DNA of 64,000 bases, taken from JAFGPF01 sp964500415. Its GTDB lineage: Bacteria > Chloroflexota > Dehalococcoidia > Dehalococcoidales > RBG-16-60-22. Where the stretch lies: contig CAZCOB010000004.1 in assembly GCA_964500415.1 (NCBI GenBank), positions 1-64,000 of the forward strand. The letters are read 5' to 3'. Of the stretch, positions 1 to 6,938 are shown in pieces; the stretch's first letter is position 1, and each line of letters starts with the position of its first letter. The notes beneath the pieces are model-generated. The model made no database searches and was not told the origin of the DNA. It was given only the letters and a program-made list of their open reading frames with translations. A program made the position numbers and the translations under genes.

Positions 1-2
1 CC

Positions 3-833
3 TACTTCCGCGATATCCGCATCGCCCAGGAGGACTCGGTATATCTGGACGAAAGACCGGTCAACGCCGCCACCGGCGACCTGGAAATCGCCGTCATACG
101 CCTGCCCCACATCTCCAACTACGATGACTTCGACCCGCTGGAAGAGGAAGGCTGCATGGTCAACTACGTCAGTCAGCGTTTCGAAATGGGCAATCCGCAC
201 CTCATTATCCTGCCCGGCACCAAGAGCACCGTCGCCGACCTCGCTTACCTGCGGCGCTCGGGACTGGCCACCAGTATTCTCACCAGGGCTAAAGCGGGCA
301 CCCCCGTGGTGGGTATCTGCGGCGGCTACCAGATGCTGGGTCAAAAAATCCTCGACCCCCAGAAAGTGGAATCGGAAAACATGGAGGTGGCCGGACTGGG
401 CCTGCTTAACGTGGTTACGGATTTCGTCGCGGAGAAGTCCACCACGCAGGTTAGGGCGCATGTGCTAGCCGACTCCGGGCTGCTGGCCGGAATGAAGGGA
501 CAGGAACTCACCGGCTACGAGATACACATGGGAAGAACCCGGAGCGAGGAGGTAGCAAACGCTTTCCAGATAATCGAGACACCGCAGGGAGTCGCCGATT
601 ACACCGACGGCGTGATAAATTCCAGCGGCACGATACTTGGCACCTACATGCACGGCATTTTCCACAATGATAGCTTCCGGCAGACCCTTCTTAATAATTT
701 AAGAGAGTACTGGGGCTTAGGGGGAGGCAAAGGCGGCAGCATTTTGAACAAAGACAAAGAATACGATAAGCTGGCGGAACTGGTACGCGGCAGTCTGGAC
801 ATGCCGGAAATATACCGTATTATGGAGGCATAG
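3..833 (+). CDS. cobQ: Cobyric acid synthase CobQ, C-terminal part (5' end outside window)
   Basis: CobQ amidates side-chain carboxylates of adenosylcobyrinic acid a,c-diamide using glutamine, in cytoplasmic corrinoid synthesis or salvage. The frame is open from base 3 and gives 276 residues. It begins in the region RDIRIAQEDSVYLD and LPHISNYDDFDPLEEE, typical of the linker before the amidotransferase domain. The class I glutaminase nucleophile lies in GICGGYQMLG (near base 315) and the catalytic His in TYMHGIFHND (near base 650). The synthetase half is cut off by the window edge. cobU starts 2 bases after the stop, so the two are probably co-transcribed. An internal ATG at 156 lies within the conserved domain and is not the start. 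Confidence 0.93.
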   Translation, partial: YFRDIRIAQEDSVYLDERPVNAATGDLEIAVIRLPHISNYDDFDPLEEEGCMVNYVSQRFEMGNPHLIILPGTKSTVADLAYLRRSGLATSILTRAKAGTPVVGICGGYQMLGQKILDPQKVESENMEVAGLGLLNVVTDFVAEKSTTQVRAHVLADSGLLAGMKGQELTGYEIHMGRTRSEEVANAFQIIETPQGVADYTDGVINSSGTILGTYMHGIFHNDSFRQTLLNNLREYWGLGGGKGGSILNKDKEYDKLAELVRGSLDMPEIYRIMEA

Positions 834-835
834 GT

Positions 836-1384
836 TTGAAAAGCACCCTTATTATCGGCGGGGCGCGCAGCGGTAAAAGCACACTGGCGCAGGAGATGGC
901 TATTAAAGCGGGCGGCAAAGTACTTTTCGTGGCCACGGCGGAGGCCGGCGACGAGGATATGAGAAAACGCATCGAAATGCACCGCAAAGTGAGGCCGACC
1001 GACTGGGCAACTCTCGAAGTCACGACACATATCGGCGGCCATATTATTAAAAATATCGGCAAAGCCCGGACGGTAATTATCGACTGCATCACGCTACTGA
1101 TAAATAACATCTTTATGCAATACGACGAAAATACCGATGCCGCCCTCGCGGAAAAAGAGGTCACGGCTGAAATCAAAGCACTCCTCGGCTGCATGGACAG
1201 ATTGGACGCCCGTTTTATCATCGTCACCAACGAGGTCGGACTCGGCGTGGTACCCGCCGACAGGGTAAGCCGACTCTACCGCGATATGCTCGGCAGGGCC
1301 AACCAGATACTGGCCGCCCGCGCCGACGAGGTCTATCAGCTGGTTGCCGGGATACCGTTACCCGTTAAAAAAGCGGCACGTTGA
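836..1384 (+). CDS. cobU: Adenosylcobinamide kinase / adenosylcobinamide-phosphate guanylyltransferase
   Basis: This bifunctional enzyme phosphorylates adenosylcobinamide and then transfers GMP, activating it for attachment of the lower ligand. The 182-residue length is normal for the family. A P-loop GGARSGKS lies at residues 8-15, followed by VATAEAGDEDM (the His-guanylylation region varies), DCITLLINN and TNEVGLGVVP, all CobU landmarks. The start is TTG at 836, two bases after the cobQ stop, which places the P-loop at the usual distance from the N-terminus. With cobQ it forms the end of a corrinoid operon; no cobS or cobC follows. Confidence 0.92.
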   Translation: MKSTLIIGGARSGKSTLAQEMAIKAGGKVLFVATAEAGDEDMRKRIEMHRKVRPTDWATLEVTTHIGGHIIKNIGKARTVIIDCITLLINNIFMQYDENTDAALAEKEVTAEIKALLGCMDRLDARFIIVTNEVGLGVVPADRVSRLYRDMLGRANQILAARADEVYQLVAGIPLPVKKAAR

Positions 1385-1467
1385 CAGCTAACATACGGTG
1401 GTGTAAGATATGCTAATCAAACGCCCCGTGAGTATCTGATAAAGTCAATCTTTAGGAGGAGGTAGAA

Positions 1468-1773
1468 ATGCCCTACTATATGATGCTGACAAAGCTAACG
1501 GACCATGGGAGAAAAACAATCATGAAGAATCCCGGCAGAATCTGGGAGGTGAACAAAGAAGTAGAGGATATGGGGGCCAAAATATTGACCCAGTACGCCC
1601 TGCTGGGAGAGTGGGACTTCGTTAATATCCTCGAAGCGCCCAACAATACCGTCATAGCCAGGGTCGCCGCCTCGCTGGGTTCCCGCGGAACCATGACGCC
1701 GTTGACACTATCGGCGATTACCATCGAGGACCTGGTCAAAGAAGTCCAGATGGCTAAAGCCCTGGAAGAATAG
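1468..1773 (+). CDS. GYD domain-containing protein
   Basis: A 101-residue protein matching the GYD family of small alpha/beta-barrel-like proteins, whose biochemical role is generally unknown. It opens MPYYMMLTKLTDHGRKT and contains GEWDFVNILEAPNN and LGSRGTMTPLTLSAI, the pattern of this family. A strong ribosome site (AGGAGGAGGT, near 1453-1462) stands just before the ATG. It sits alone: 83 bases after cobU and followed by a stem-loop at 1796-1824, so it is probably a monocistronic unit. No catalytic residues can be assigned. Confidence 0.8.
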   Translation: MPYYMMLTKLTDHGRKTIMKNPGRIWEVNKEVEDMGAKILTQYALLGEWDFVNILEAPNNTVIARVAASLGSRGTMTPLTLSAITIEDLVKEVQMAKALEE

Positions 1774-1795
1774 ACATCACATCGTTGACATGAAG

Positions 1796-1824
1796 CCGGG
1801 CTCCGGTTTGAAGCCGGAACCCGG
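1796..1824 (+). terminator. Stem-loop after GYD gene
   Basis: An 11-bp stem (1796-1806 with 1814-1824, one mismatch) and a 7-base loop lie 22 bases after the GYD stop codon. The following tract (TATTGTTATGG) is only weakly T-rich, so intrinsic termination is likely but not certain. Confidence 0.5.
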
Positions 1825-1853
1825 TATTGTTATGGTAGAGAGGGGAGAAGCTG

Positions 1854-2222
1854 ATGAAGTGCCACCGCTGCCAGCGTGATATCTCCGAAGATGACAGCTT
1901 CACTCATCTGGGACAGATACTGTGTGAAGACTGCTATATGGATATCAGAAACCCCAACAGAACCTGCGACCCGTGGGCGGTGTATTCCGCCACCCGCAGT
2001 CGGGAGAGCACAGGTCTTTCCGGTACTGAAGGACTCACATCTTTACAGCAGGCAATTTACGCTTTCGTCAAAAATAAAGGGAAAACTACCACCGAGGAAA
2101 TAATGACCAAGTTCAGCCTGACGCCACGCGATTTTCAAAACCAGTTCGCCACGCTGAGGCACTGCGAACTGGTCAAAGGCCAGAAAGAAAGCGACAAGGT
2201 GTACATCGTTCCCTTCAACTGA
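1854..2222 (+). CDS. Zinc-finger / winged-helix protein of unknown function
   Basis: A 122-residue protein with two visible parts. Residues 3-27 hold C3-x2-C6 and C24-x2-C27, a LIM-like or ribbon zinc site. Residues 60-115 (from LTSLQQAIYAF) look like a helix-turn-helix or winged-helix domain, with TTEEIMTKFSLTPRDFQ as the probable recognition region. The two parts are joined by a polar linker. This suggests a nucleic-acid-binding regulator, but no target can be named. A GGGGAG ribosome site precedes the ATG. No specific family was recognised. Confidence 0.7.
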   Translation: MKCHRCQRDISEDDSFTHLGQILCEDCYMDIRNPNRTCDPWAVYSATRSRESTGLSGTEGLTSLQQAIYAFVKNKGKTTTEEIMTKFSLTPRDFQNQFATLRHCELVKGQKESDKVYIVPFN

Positions 2223-2268
2223 CTATAACCCCATTGACGACGCCTCATCTGCCAATTACCATTAAAAC

Positions 2269-2299
2269 TTGGCACATTTATGGCCGAATGTCTTATAAT
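2269..2299 (+). promoter_or_regulatory. Candidate sigma-70 promoter
   Basis: TTGGCA (2269-2274) and a perfect TATAAT (2294-2299) are separated by 19 bases, upstream of the membrane protein gene at 2333. The spacing is long, so the -35 assignment is doubtful; the -10 is good. Confidence 0.4.
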
Positions 2300-2332
2300 A
2301 TAACCGGTGAAAGATATTTGCTGGAATAAAGT

Positions 2333-2653
2333 ATGAGACTCGGACCGCTGGAAATCATCCTGATTATAGTCGTTGTTATTGCCGTGGCGGTGATAGCACG
2401 TATTATCCGTACCGGCCGCAGCGCCACTAGGCAAAACGAACCAACGGCTACGGACATCACCGTCAAATCCCCCGGCAAAAACAGGCTGTGGGAATTCCTT
2501 AACAGGACGGGTATCGTCCTGGTCATCGGTGGGATAGCGGGGTTGATTGCCGCCGCCAGCCTGTTCCGATGGGTCTTACAGGGCTATCTCTGGGCAGCCA
2601 TCCTCATCGCCGCCGGTTCGATACTAATACTCTTCGTCCGAAGGAAAAGGTAA
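2333..2653 (+). CDS. Small two- or three-helix membrane protein, unknown function
   Basis: A 106-residue protein with an N-terminal hydrophobic helix (residues 5-24, IILIIVVVIAVAVIA), a polar stretch (27-55), and two more hydrophobic segments (about 58-75 and 83-99), ending in RRKR. The start at 2333 gives an immediate membrane anchor. It lies 7 bases before the RNA methyltransferase gene and is probably co-transcribed with it from the promoter at 2269-2299. The N-terminus superficially resembles TatA but lacks the following amphipathic helix signature. No function is assigned. Confidence 0.6.
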   Translation: MRLGPLEIILIIVVVIAVAVIARIIRTGRSATRQNEPTATDITVKSPGKNRLWEFLNRTGIVLVIGGIAGLIAAASLFRWVLQGYLWAAILIAAGSILILFVRRKR

Positions 2654-2660
2654 AGAAAGC

Positions 2661-3422
2661 ATGCCTACTCCTTTAAAACCGCTGAAATGGTACAAAGAAC
2701 TGGCCGAAAAAAAAGGCAGACTTAAAGCCGGGGCTTTTACCATCGAGGGGGATAGAGCTATCCGGCAGATAATGAGTGTTTACCCCGATGAAATAATCGA
2801 AATTATAGCCATCGAAGAACCGCCAACTGACTATCACCGCTATCCTGTTCGCCCGGTTACCGAGAGCCAGTTCCGCTATATCAGCAGCACCAGAACGCCG
2901 CAGGGCATCATGGCCATAGTCCGCATGCCGGAAGTTATTTACTCGTCCAGCCTGCCGCAGGATGCCGGCAAGAGAATTCTCCTGCTGGAAGACATCCAGG
3001 ACCCCGGCAATGTCGGCACTCTCATCCGCACGGCAGCCGCTTTCGACTTTTCCGGGGTGATTCTGACAGAAAACTGCGCCGACCCCCTTTCACCCAAGTG
3101 CGTACAGTCGGCGGCGGGCACGGTACTCTCGGTATGGCTCAGGAGAACGATGCAATATCTGGAAATGGCACGGTCATTGCGGCAGGAGGGATACCGCCTG
3201 GTAGCCGCCGAGATTAATGGTACCGACGAACCGTCCGTTCTCAAGCGGGAAAAACTCCTGCTGGCCCTGGGTAATGAAGGAGAAGGGCTATCTGAAAACT
3301 TACTGGAAATAGCAGATTACCGGCTAAGAATACCCACGATGCCGGCAAAGGCAGAATCGTTGAACGTGGGGGCGTGCGGGGCTATCCTGATGTATTTGAG
3401 CGCCAGGGACGTTTTAAAGTGA
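2661..3422 (+). CDS. SpoU/TrmH-family RNA 2'-O-ribose methyltransferase
   Basis: A SAM-dependent methyltransferase of the knotted SPOUT fold that modifies a ribose 2'-OH in rRNA or tRNA; the exact nucleotide cannot be told. The 253-residue protein has an N-terminal substrate-binding domain (residues 1-95, with the family pattern GAFTIEGDRAIRQI and TPQGIMAIV). The three SpoU motifs follow: DIQDPGNVGTLIRTA (111-125), LALGNEGEGLSENLLEIAD (201-219) and ESLNVGACGAIL (232-243). The length is typical. It is the last gene before the glycan locus and is followed by a structured RNA-like stem-loop. Confidence 0.9.
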   Translation: MPTPLKPLKWYKELAEKKGRLKAGAFTIEGDRAIRQIMSVYPDEIIEIIAIEEPPTDYHRYPVRPVTESQFRYISSTRTPQGIMAIVRMPEVIYSSSLPQDAGKRILLLEDIQDPGNVGTLIRTAAAFDFSGVILTENCADPLSPKCVQSAAGTVLSVWLRRTMQYLEMARSLRQEGYRLVAAEINGTDEPSVLKREKLLLALGNEGEGLSENLLEIADYRLRIPTMPAKAESLNVGACGAILMYLSARDVLK

Positions 3423-3430
3423 TTCTAACC

Positions 3431-3483
3431 GGAGCGCCGCTTTCTCATCCGCCGGGCAACGATGAGATGCGGCAGACCGCTCC
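3431..3483 (+). terminator. Long imperfect stem-loop after RNA methyltransferase gene
   Basis: GGAGCG (3431-3436) pairs with CGCTCC (3478-3483), CCGC (3437-3440) pairs with GCGG near 3469-3472, and CTCATC (3444-3449) pairs with GATGAG (3461-3466). About 16 pairs form, with a bulge on the 3' side. It begins 9 bases after the stop codon. There is no T-run, so it may be a Rho-type or structural terminator or an mRNA 3'-end stabiliser rather than a classic intrinsic terminator. Confidence 0.45.
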
Positions 3484-3525
3484 CGATAAAAACGAGACTT
3501 AAGTACAACCGGGAGATGAGTGAGT

Positions 3526-3554
3526 TTGACAGGACGAAGCCAGACGGCTAAAGT
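3526..3554 (+). promoter_or_regulatory. Promoter of the glycan locus
   Basis: A perfect -35 box TTGACA (3526-3531) is followed after exactly 17 bases by TAAAGT (3549-3554; 4 of 6 match). It lies 67 bases before the first glycan-locus gene at 3622, after the previous gene and its stem-loop, so it probably drives the 3622 operon. Confidence 0.6.
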
Positions 3555-3621
3555 GTCCATAAATTATGTTCGCCATATTCGCCAACGACGCAAAATATCG
3601 AAACAGGAAGTAATATTTTAG

Positions 3622-4467
3622 ATGAATATTAATCGTAAAACAGCAACCGGGGGGAATTTAAAACTTTCCTACGTTATCTCGCTGCAGAAGACGAGCTTCG
3701 AGGCTGTAGGCGGCCCGGATGAAGACATTGCAGAAAAGCTGTATGAGATGGCGGCGCTGGGCTTTGACGGAGCGGAGCTGGCTATCAGAAATCCCTCGGC
3801 CATAGACACTACCGCCCTGAAAAGGGCCGTCGAACTCTCCGGTCTCAGTGTTCCGGCGCTCGGTACCGGCCAGGCCTATCTCGAAGAGGGACTATCCCTG
3901 TCCAATCCCGATGGCAAAATCAGGAAAGCCGCGGTAAAGCGTATCCAGGAACATATCGACCTCGCGGCACAACTCAAGTCGCTGGTCATCATCGGGCTCA
4001 TCCGGGGCAACCCTGCCGATAACCTGCCGGGAGACAAAGCTACCGGTCTATTCAAAGAGTCTCTCGTCGAATGCCTCGGCTACGCCGCAGAGAAAGGAGC
4101 GACCCTGGCGCTGGAGCCGATTAGCCGCAGTGAGTGCAGCTTCATCAACAGTCTTCAAGAAGGCACGGATTTCATTAAAGAAATGGGGCACCCCGCCCTG
4201 AAGCTCCTGGCCGACACCTATCACATGAACGCCGGGGATGAGAACATACGCGAGAGTTTAACCAGGGCGGCGCCCCGGCTGGCACATGTCCACTTCGCCG
4301 ACAGCAACCGCTGTTATCCCGGCTCCGGTGATATCAACTTCCGGGAAATCGTTGCTACCCTGCGGGAAATCGGCTACAATGGATATATCTCCGCCGAAGT
4401 GAAGCCGGAGCCTTCGGAGGCCGAAGCCATGAGGGGTTTCCTGGCCTTCATGCGGGGCATGGATTAA
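3622..4467 (+). CDS. Xylose isomerase-like TIM-barrel sugar isomerase/epimerase
   Basis: A 281-residue protein of the sugar-phosphate isomerase/epimerase superfamily, which moves a carbonyl or inverts a centre next to it using a divalent metal. Metal ligands can be proposed as E165 (in LALEP), D198 (LLADTYHM), H224 (HVHFADSNR) and E259 (YISAEVKP). The segment HFADSNRCYPGSGDINF resembles the 5-keto-gluconate/tagatose 3-epimerase branch. The start at 3622 has a GGAAG ribosome site; the first 12 residues are poorly conserved, so a slightly later start is possible. It leads an operon with an IolB-like isomerase, an aldolase and CMP-sugar enzymes. This suggests supply of a sugar precursor rather than catabolism, but the substrate is unknown. 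Confidence 0.8.
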   Translation: MNINRKTATGGNLKLSYVISLQKTSFEAVGGPDEDIAEKLYEMAALGFDGAELAIRNPSAIDTTALKRAVELSGLSVPALGTGQAYLEEGLSLSNPDGKIRKAAVKRIQEHIDLAAQLKSLVIIGLIRGNPADNLPGDKATGLFKESLVECLGYAAEKGATLALEPISRSECSFINSLQEGTDFIKEMGHPALKLLADTYHMNAGDENIRESLTRAAPRLAHVHFADSNRCYPGSGDINFREIVATLREIGYNGYISAEVKPEPSEAEAMRGFLAFMRGMD

Positions 4468-4476
4468 GGAGAAACT

Positions 4477-5256
4477 ATGAAATATTCGCTGAAGCTCACG
4501 CCAAAGCCCGGCTACACCGCTGTTTCCGGTCGCGACTGCGGCCTCAAGTTTATCAGGGAATTCGGGGTATTGAGGCTGGATAATGGCGAAACCTACCAGC
4601 TTTCCAGCGGCGATAACGAGGTAGGGATGCTGGTCCTCTCCGGGATATGCCGCATCGAAACGGGCGGCCAGACTTACGAAGTCGGCAACCGTAAGGACGT
4701 TTTCGGCGGACTACCGTATGCGGCCTATATCCCGCCGGGATATAACTGCACAATCAGCGGTGGCCCGGTGGAGGCCGCTCTATGCCAGACGAAGGCAGAA
4801 AGGAAAGGCGAATTAAGGATAATCCGGGAGACGGATGTCAAGGTAATGCAGGTAGGCAGGGACAACTGGGCGAGGGAGGTGCGGCAAATGATACCCCCCA
4901 AAGGCTTCTCGCAAAACCTGATACTCGGCGAAACGCTAAATCCGCCGGGGAACTGGTCGGGGACGCCGCCCCACAAACATGAGAACGAAAGCCTGCCTGA
5001 TGAATCACTCCACGAGGAACTCTACTATTTCCGAACGGACAAGCCGCAGGGCTGGGGCATCCAGAGGACCTACTCCCCGGAGAGAAATGCGAACGAACTC
5101 ATCTATCTAGAGGATAACGTGGTAACCCTGATGCCATGGGGCTACCACCAGATTGTGGCCGGGCCGGGCTATAACCTTTACTACCTCTTCTGCCTGGCCG
5201 GGAAAGGCAACGACCTGTGCGGCTATGAAGACCCACAGCATAACTGGATAAAGTGA
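4477..5256 (+). CDS. iolB: IolB/KduI-family cupin isomerase (5-deoxyglucuronate isomerase-like)
   Basis: IolB interconverts 5-deoxy-glucuronate (aldose) and 2-deoxy-5-keto-gluconate (ketose) in inositol breakdown; KduI does a related step on pectin uronates. This 259-residue protein has the family length and the bicupin metal site PPHKHENE (H166, H168), an acidic ligand near 180-181 in HEELYYFR, and H224 in WGYHQIVAGP, with the flanking pattern GNWSGTPPHKH. An AAGGAG site lies before the ATG. No other inositol-catabolic gene (iolC, D, E, G) is present. Placement between a TIM-barrel isomerase and a PEP-condensing aldolase suggests a role in making an aldose acceptor; that role is inference. 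Confidence 0.8.
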   Translation: MKYSLKLTPKPGYTAVSGRDCGLKFIREFGVLRLDNGETYQLSSGDNEVGMLVLSGICRIETGGQTYEVGNRKDVFGGLPYAAYIPPGYNCTISGGPVEAALCQTKAERKGELRIIRETDVKVMQVGRDNWAREVRQMIPPKGFSQNLILGETLNPPGNWSGTPPHKHENESLPDESLHEELYYFRTDKPQGWGIQRTYSPERNANELIYLEDNVVTLMPWGYHQIVAGPGYNLYYLFCLAGKGNDLCGYEDPQHNWIK

Positions 5257-5263
5257 GGCAGCC

Positions 5264-6190
5264 ATGAAAGACATATCCAAGGGCGATATTGAAAATAATA
5301 TACCGCTGGTAACGAGAAACGATTTCGATAGAGATGTCACTGTAAAGGGGGTAAAACTCGGTGGCAAGCGCCTCACCATCATGGCCGGCCCCTGCGCGGT
5401 GGAGAGCAAGACCCAGATAATGGAGATAGCGCAGGCGGTGAAAGAGGCCGGGGCGCACCTGCTGCGGGGCGGGGTGTTTAAACCCCTCACCTTCCCCTAC
5501 GGCGACCCGCTGGGCAGGGCCGACACCGGCTCCGGCGAAGCCGACCGCGACCGTAAGGACATCCTGAGCAAGGCGGAGGCTTACCAGAAGGCCGAGAGGA
5601 GGCTGGCCTACATCAAGGAAGCCGGGGAGAAGCACGGCCTGCCGGTAATATCGGAGATAATCTACGCCGACTCCCTGGCGATGTTGTCGCCTTACGTGGA
5701 CATGTTCCAGATAGGCTACCGCCACATGTTCAACATGGACCTCATCATAGCCCTGTCCAAAACCGACAAGCCCATCCTCCTCAAGAGGCATTACGGGGAA
5801 AGCCTGCGGTCATTGCTGGGGGTCGCCGAGCATTTCGAGGCGCGGGGTAAGCACAATTTCGCCTTCTGTGAGAGGGGCGTCGTCGTGCCCCATACACACA
5901 ATGTCGAATCCCGCTCCATCATCGATATCCAGGCCGTCCCGGCGCTCAAGGAATACGCTCCCACCGTGCCGGTGTTTATCGACCCCAGCCACTCCACCTT
6001 CAAGCGCAGTTACGTAGCGTCGGTTTCCCGCGCGGCTATCGCCGCTGGCGCCGACGGCCTGCTCATCGAGGTACACCCCGACCCACCCAACGCGTGGGTC
6101 GACCCGCTGCACTCGCTGGATTTCAAGGCCTTCGCGGCGCTGATGAAGGAAATACAGGGCATCGCCGAAGTCCTCGGCAGGACACTCTAG
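5264..6190 (+). CDS. DAHP/KDO8P synthase-family aldolase (type I-beta-like), probable ulosonate synthase
   Basis: This family condenses phosphoenolpyruvate with a phosphorylated aldose to give a 3-deoxy-2-ulosonic acid phosphate. The 308-residue protein keeps the metal ligands expected for DAHP synthase: C44 in AGPCAVES, H243 in DPSHS, E269 in LIEVHPDP and D280 before HSLDF. It also has GYRHMFNM (R153) and CERG (202-205). It departs from shikimate-pathway enzymes: FKPRTSPY is FKPLTFPY, about 28 residues (80-108) rich in D, E and K are inserted after it, and the usual LKRG loop reads LLKRHYGES. With isomerases upstream and CMP-sugar enzymes downstream, a role in making a surface ulosonic acid is more likely than aromatic amino acid synthesis, but a plain DAHP synthase cannot be excluded. 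Confidence 0.8.
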   Translation: MKDISKGDIENNIPLVTRNDFDRDVTVKGVKLGGKRLTIMAGPCAVESKTQIMEIAQAVKEAGAHLLRGGVFKPLTFPYGDPLGRADTGSGEADRDRKDILSKAEAYQKAERRLAYIKEAGEKHGLPVISEIIYADSLAMLSPYVDMFQIGYRHMFNMDLIIALSKTDKPILLKRHYGESLRSLLGVAEHFEARGKHNFAFCERGVVVPHTHNVESRSIIDIQAVPALKEYAPTVPVFIDPSHSTFKRSYVASVSRAAIAAGADGLLIEVHPDPPNAWVDPLHSLDFKAFAALMKEIQGIAEVLGRTL

Positions 6191-6208
6191 TCGAAAAAGA
6201 GGTATATC

Positions 6209-6919
6209 TTGACTAAAAAGAACGTGGTGGCGATTATCCCGGCCCGGGGCGGCTCCAAGGGGCTGCCCGGTAAGAACATCAAGACGCTGCTGGGAAAACC
6301 GCTGATACAGTACACCATCGCCCCGGCGCTGAAGGCAAAACTGTTAGACCGGGTCATCGTGTCCACCGACGATACCGAGATTGCGCGTGTGGTGAAAAAG
6401 CTGGGGGCGGAGGTTCCGTTCGTAAGGCCGGCCGAGCTTGCACAGGACCTTACCACCACAGAAGCCGTCCTGAAGCACGCCGTCCTCTGGCTCCAAGAGA
6501 ACGAAGGCTACGAGACGGATATATTCGTTTACCTGCAGCTTACCGACCTTTTTAAGAAACACGAATTTATCGACGAGGTCGTACGGCTGCTTATAGATAA
6601 CGACGGGCTGGAATCGGCTTTCGTCGTTTATCCAGACCACAAGAACTACTGGAGGAAAGTCGGCGAGGAATACGTGCGGCTGATTCCTTCCGTGCACCAC
6701 ATGCCGCGCCAGCTCAAGGCACCCGTTTACCGCGAGGATACCGGCCTGGGATGCGCCAGCCGCGCCTGGCTGATTACCGAGCAGGAGCGCCGCGTCGGGG
6801 ACAGGGTTAAGATAATCGAGAACGAAGATTTCATGGTGGATATTCATACCGAGTTCGACTTCTGGCTGGCCGAAAAGCTCCTTAAGGAGAGGCCGGAGTA
6901 CCGCCAGTATCTTCTCTAG
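6209..6919 (+). CDS. neuA: CMP-ulosonate (NeuA-type) cytidylyltransferase
   Basis: This enzyme activates a sialic acid-like or other 2-ulosonic acid with CTP, releasing diphosphate. The 236-residue protein has the signature IIPARGGSKGLPGKNI (residues 9-24), VSTDDTEIA, the substrate-side segment FVYLQLTDLFKK, and the C-terminal VDIHTEFDFWLAEKLL. The usual QPTSPLR is replaced by LQLTDLF, so substrate contacts may differ from NeuA. The start is TTG at 6209 with AAAGAGGT just upstream; there is no ATG before the P-loop-like segment. It lies 18 bases after the aldolase gene, consistent with activation of that enzyme's product. Confidence 0.85.
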   Translation: MTKKNVVAIIPARGGSKGLPGKNIKTLLGKPLIQYTIAPALKAKLLDRVIVSTDDTEIARVVKKLGAEVPFVRPAELAQDLTTTEAVLKHAVLWLQENEGYETDIFVYLQLTDLFKKHEFIDEVVRLLIDNDGLESAFVVYPDHKNYWRKVGEEYVRLIPSVHHMPRQLKAPVYREDTGLGCASRAWLITEQERRVGDRVKIIENEDFMVDIHTEFDFWLAEKLLKERPEYRQYLL

Positions 6920-6938
6920 CAAAGGAAAGCAGAAGCAT

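Noticed and set aside
1385..1467. Cobalamin riboswitch near the cob genes
   Set aside because: No B12-box-like element or matching structure was seen here. Any riboswitch for cobQ would lie upstream of the window.
2333..2653. TatA-like protein
   Set aside because: Only the hydrophobic N-terminus resembles TatA. The amphipathic helix and FG motif are missing and there are further membrane segments.
5099..5791. 230-codon open frame on the minus strand
   Set aside because: It is antisense to the IolB-like and aldolase genes, whose motifs are strongly conserved in the plus frame. Its product is low-complexity with no family resemblance.
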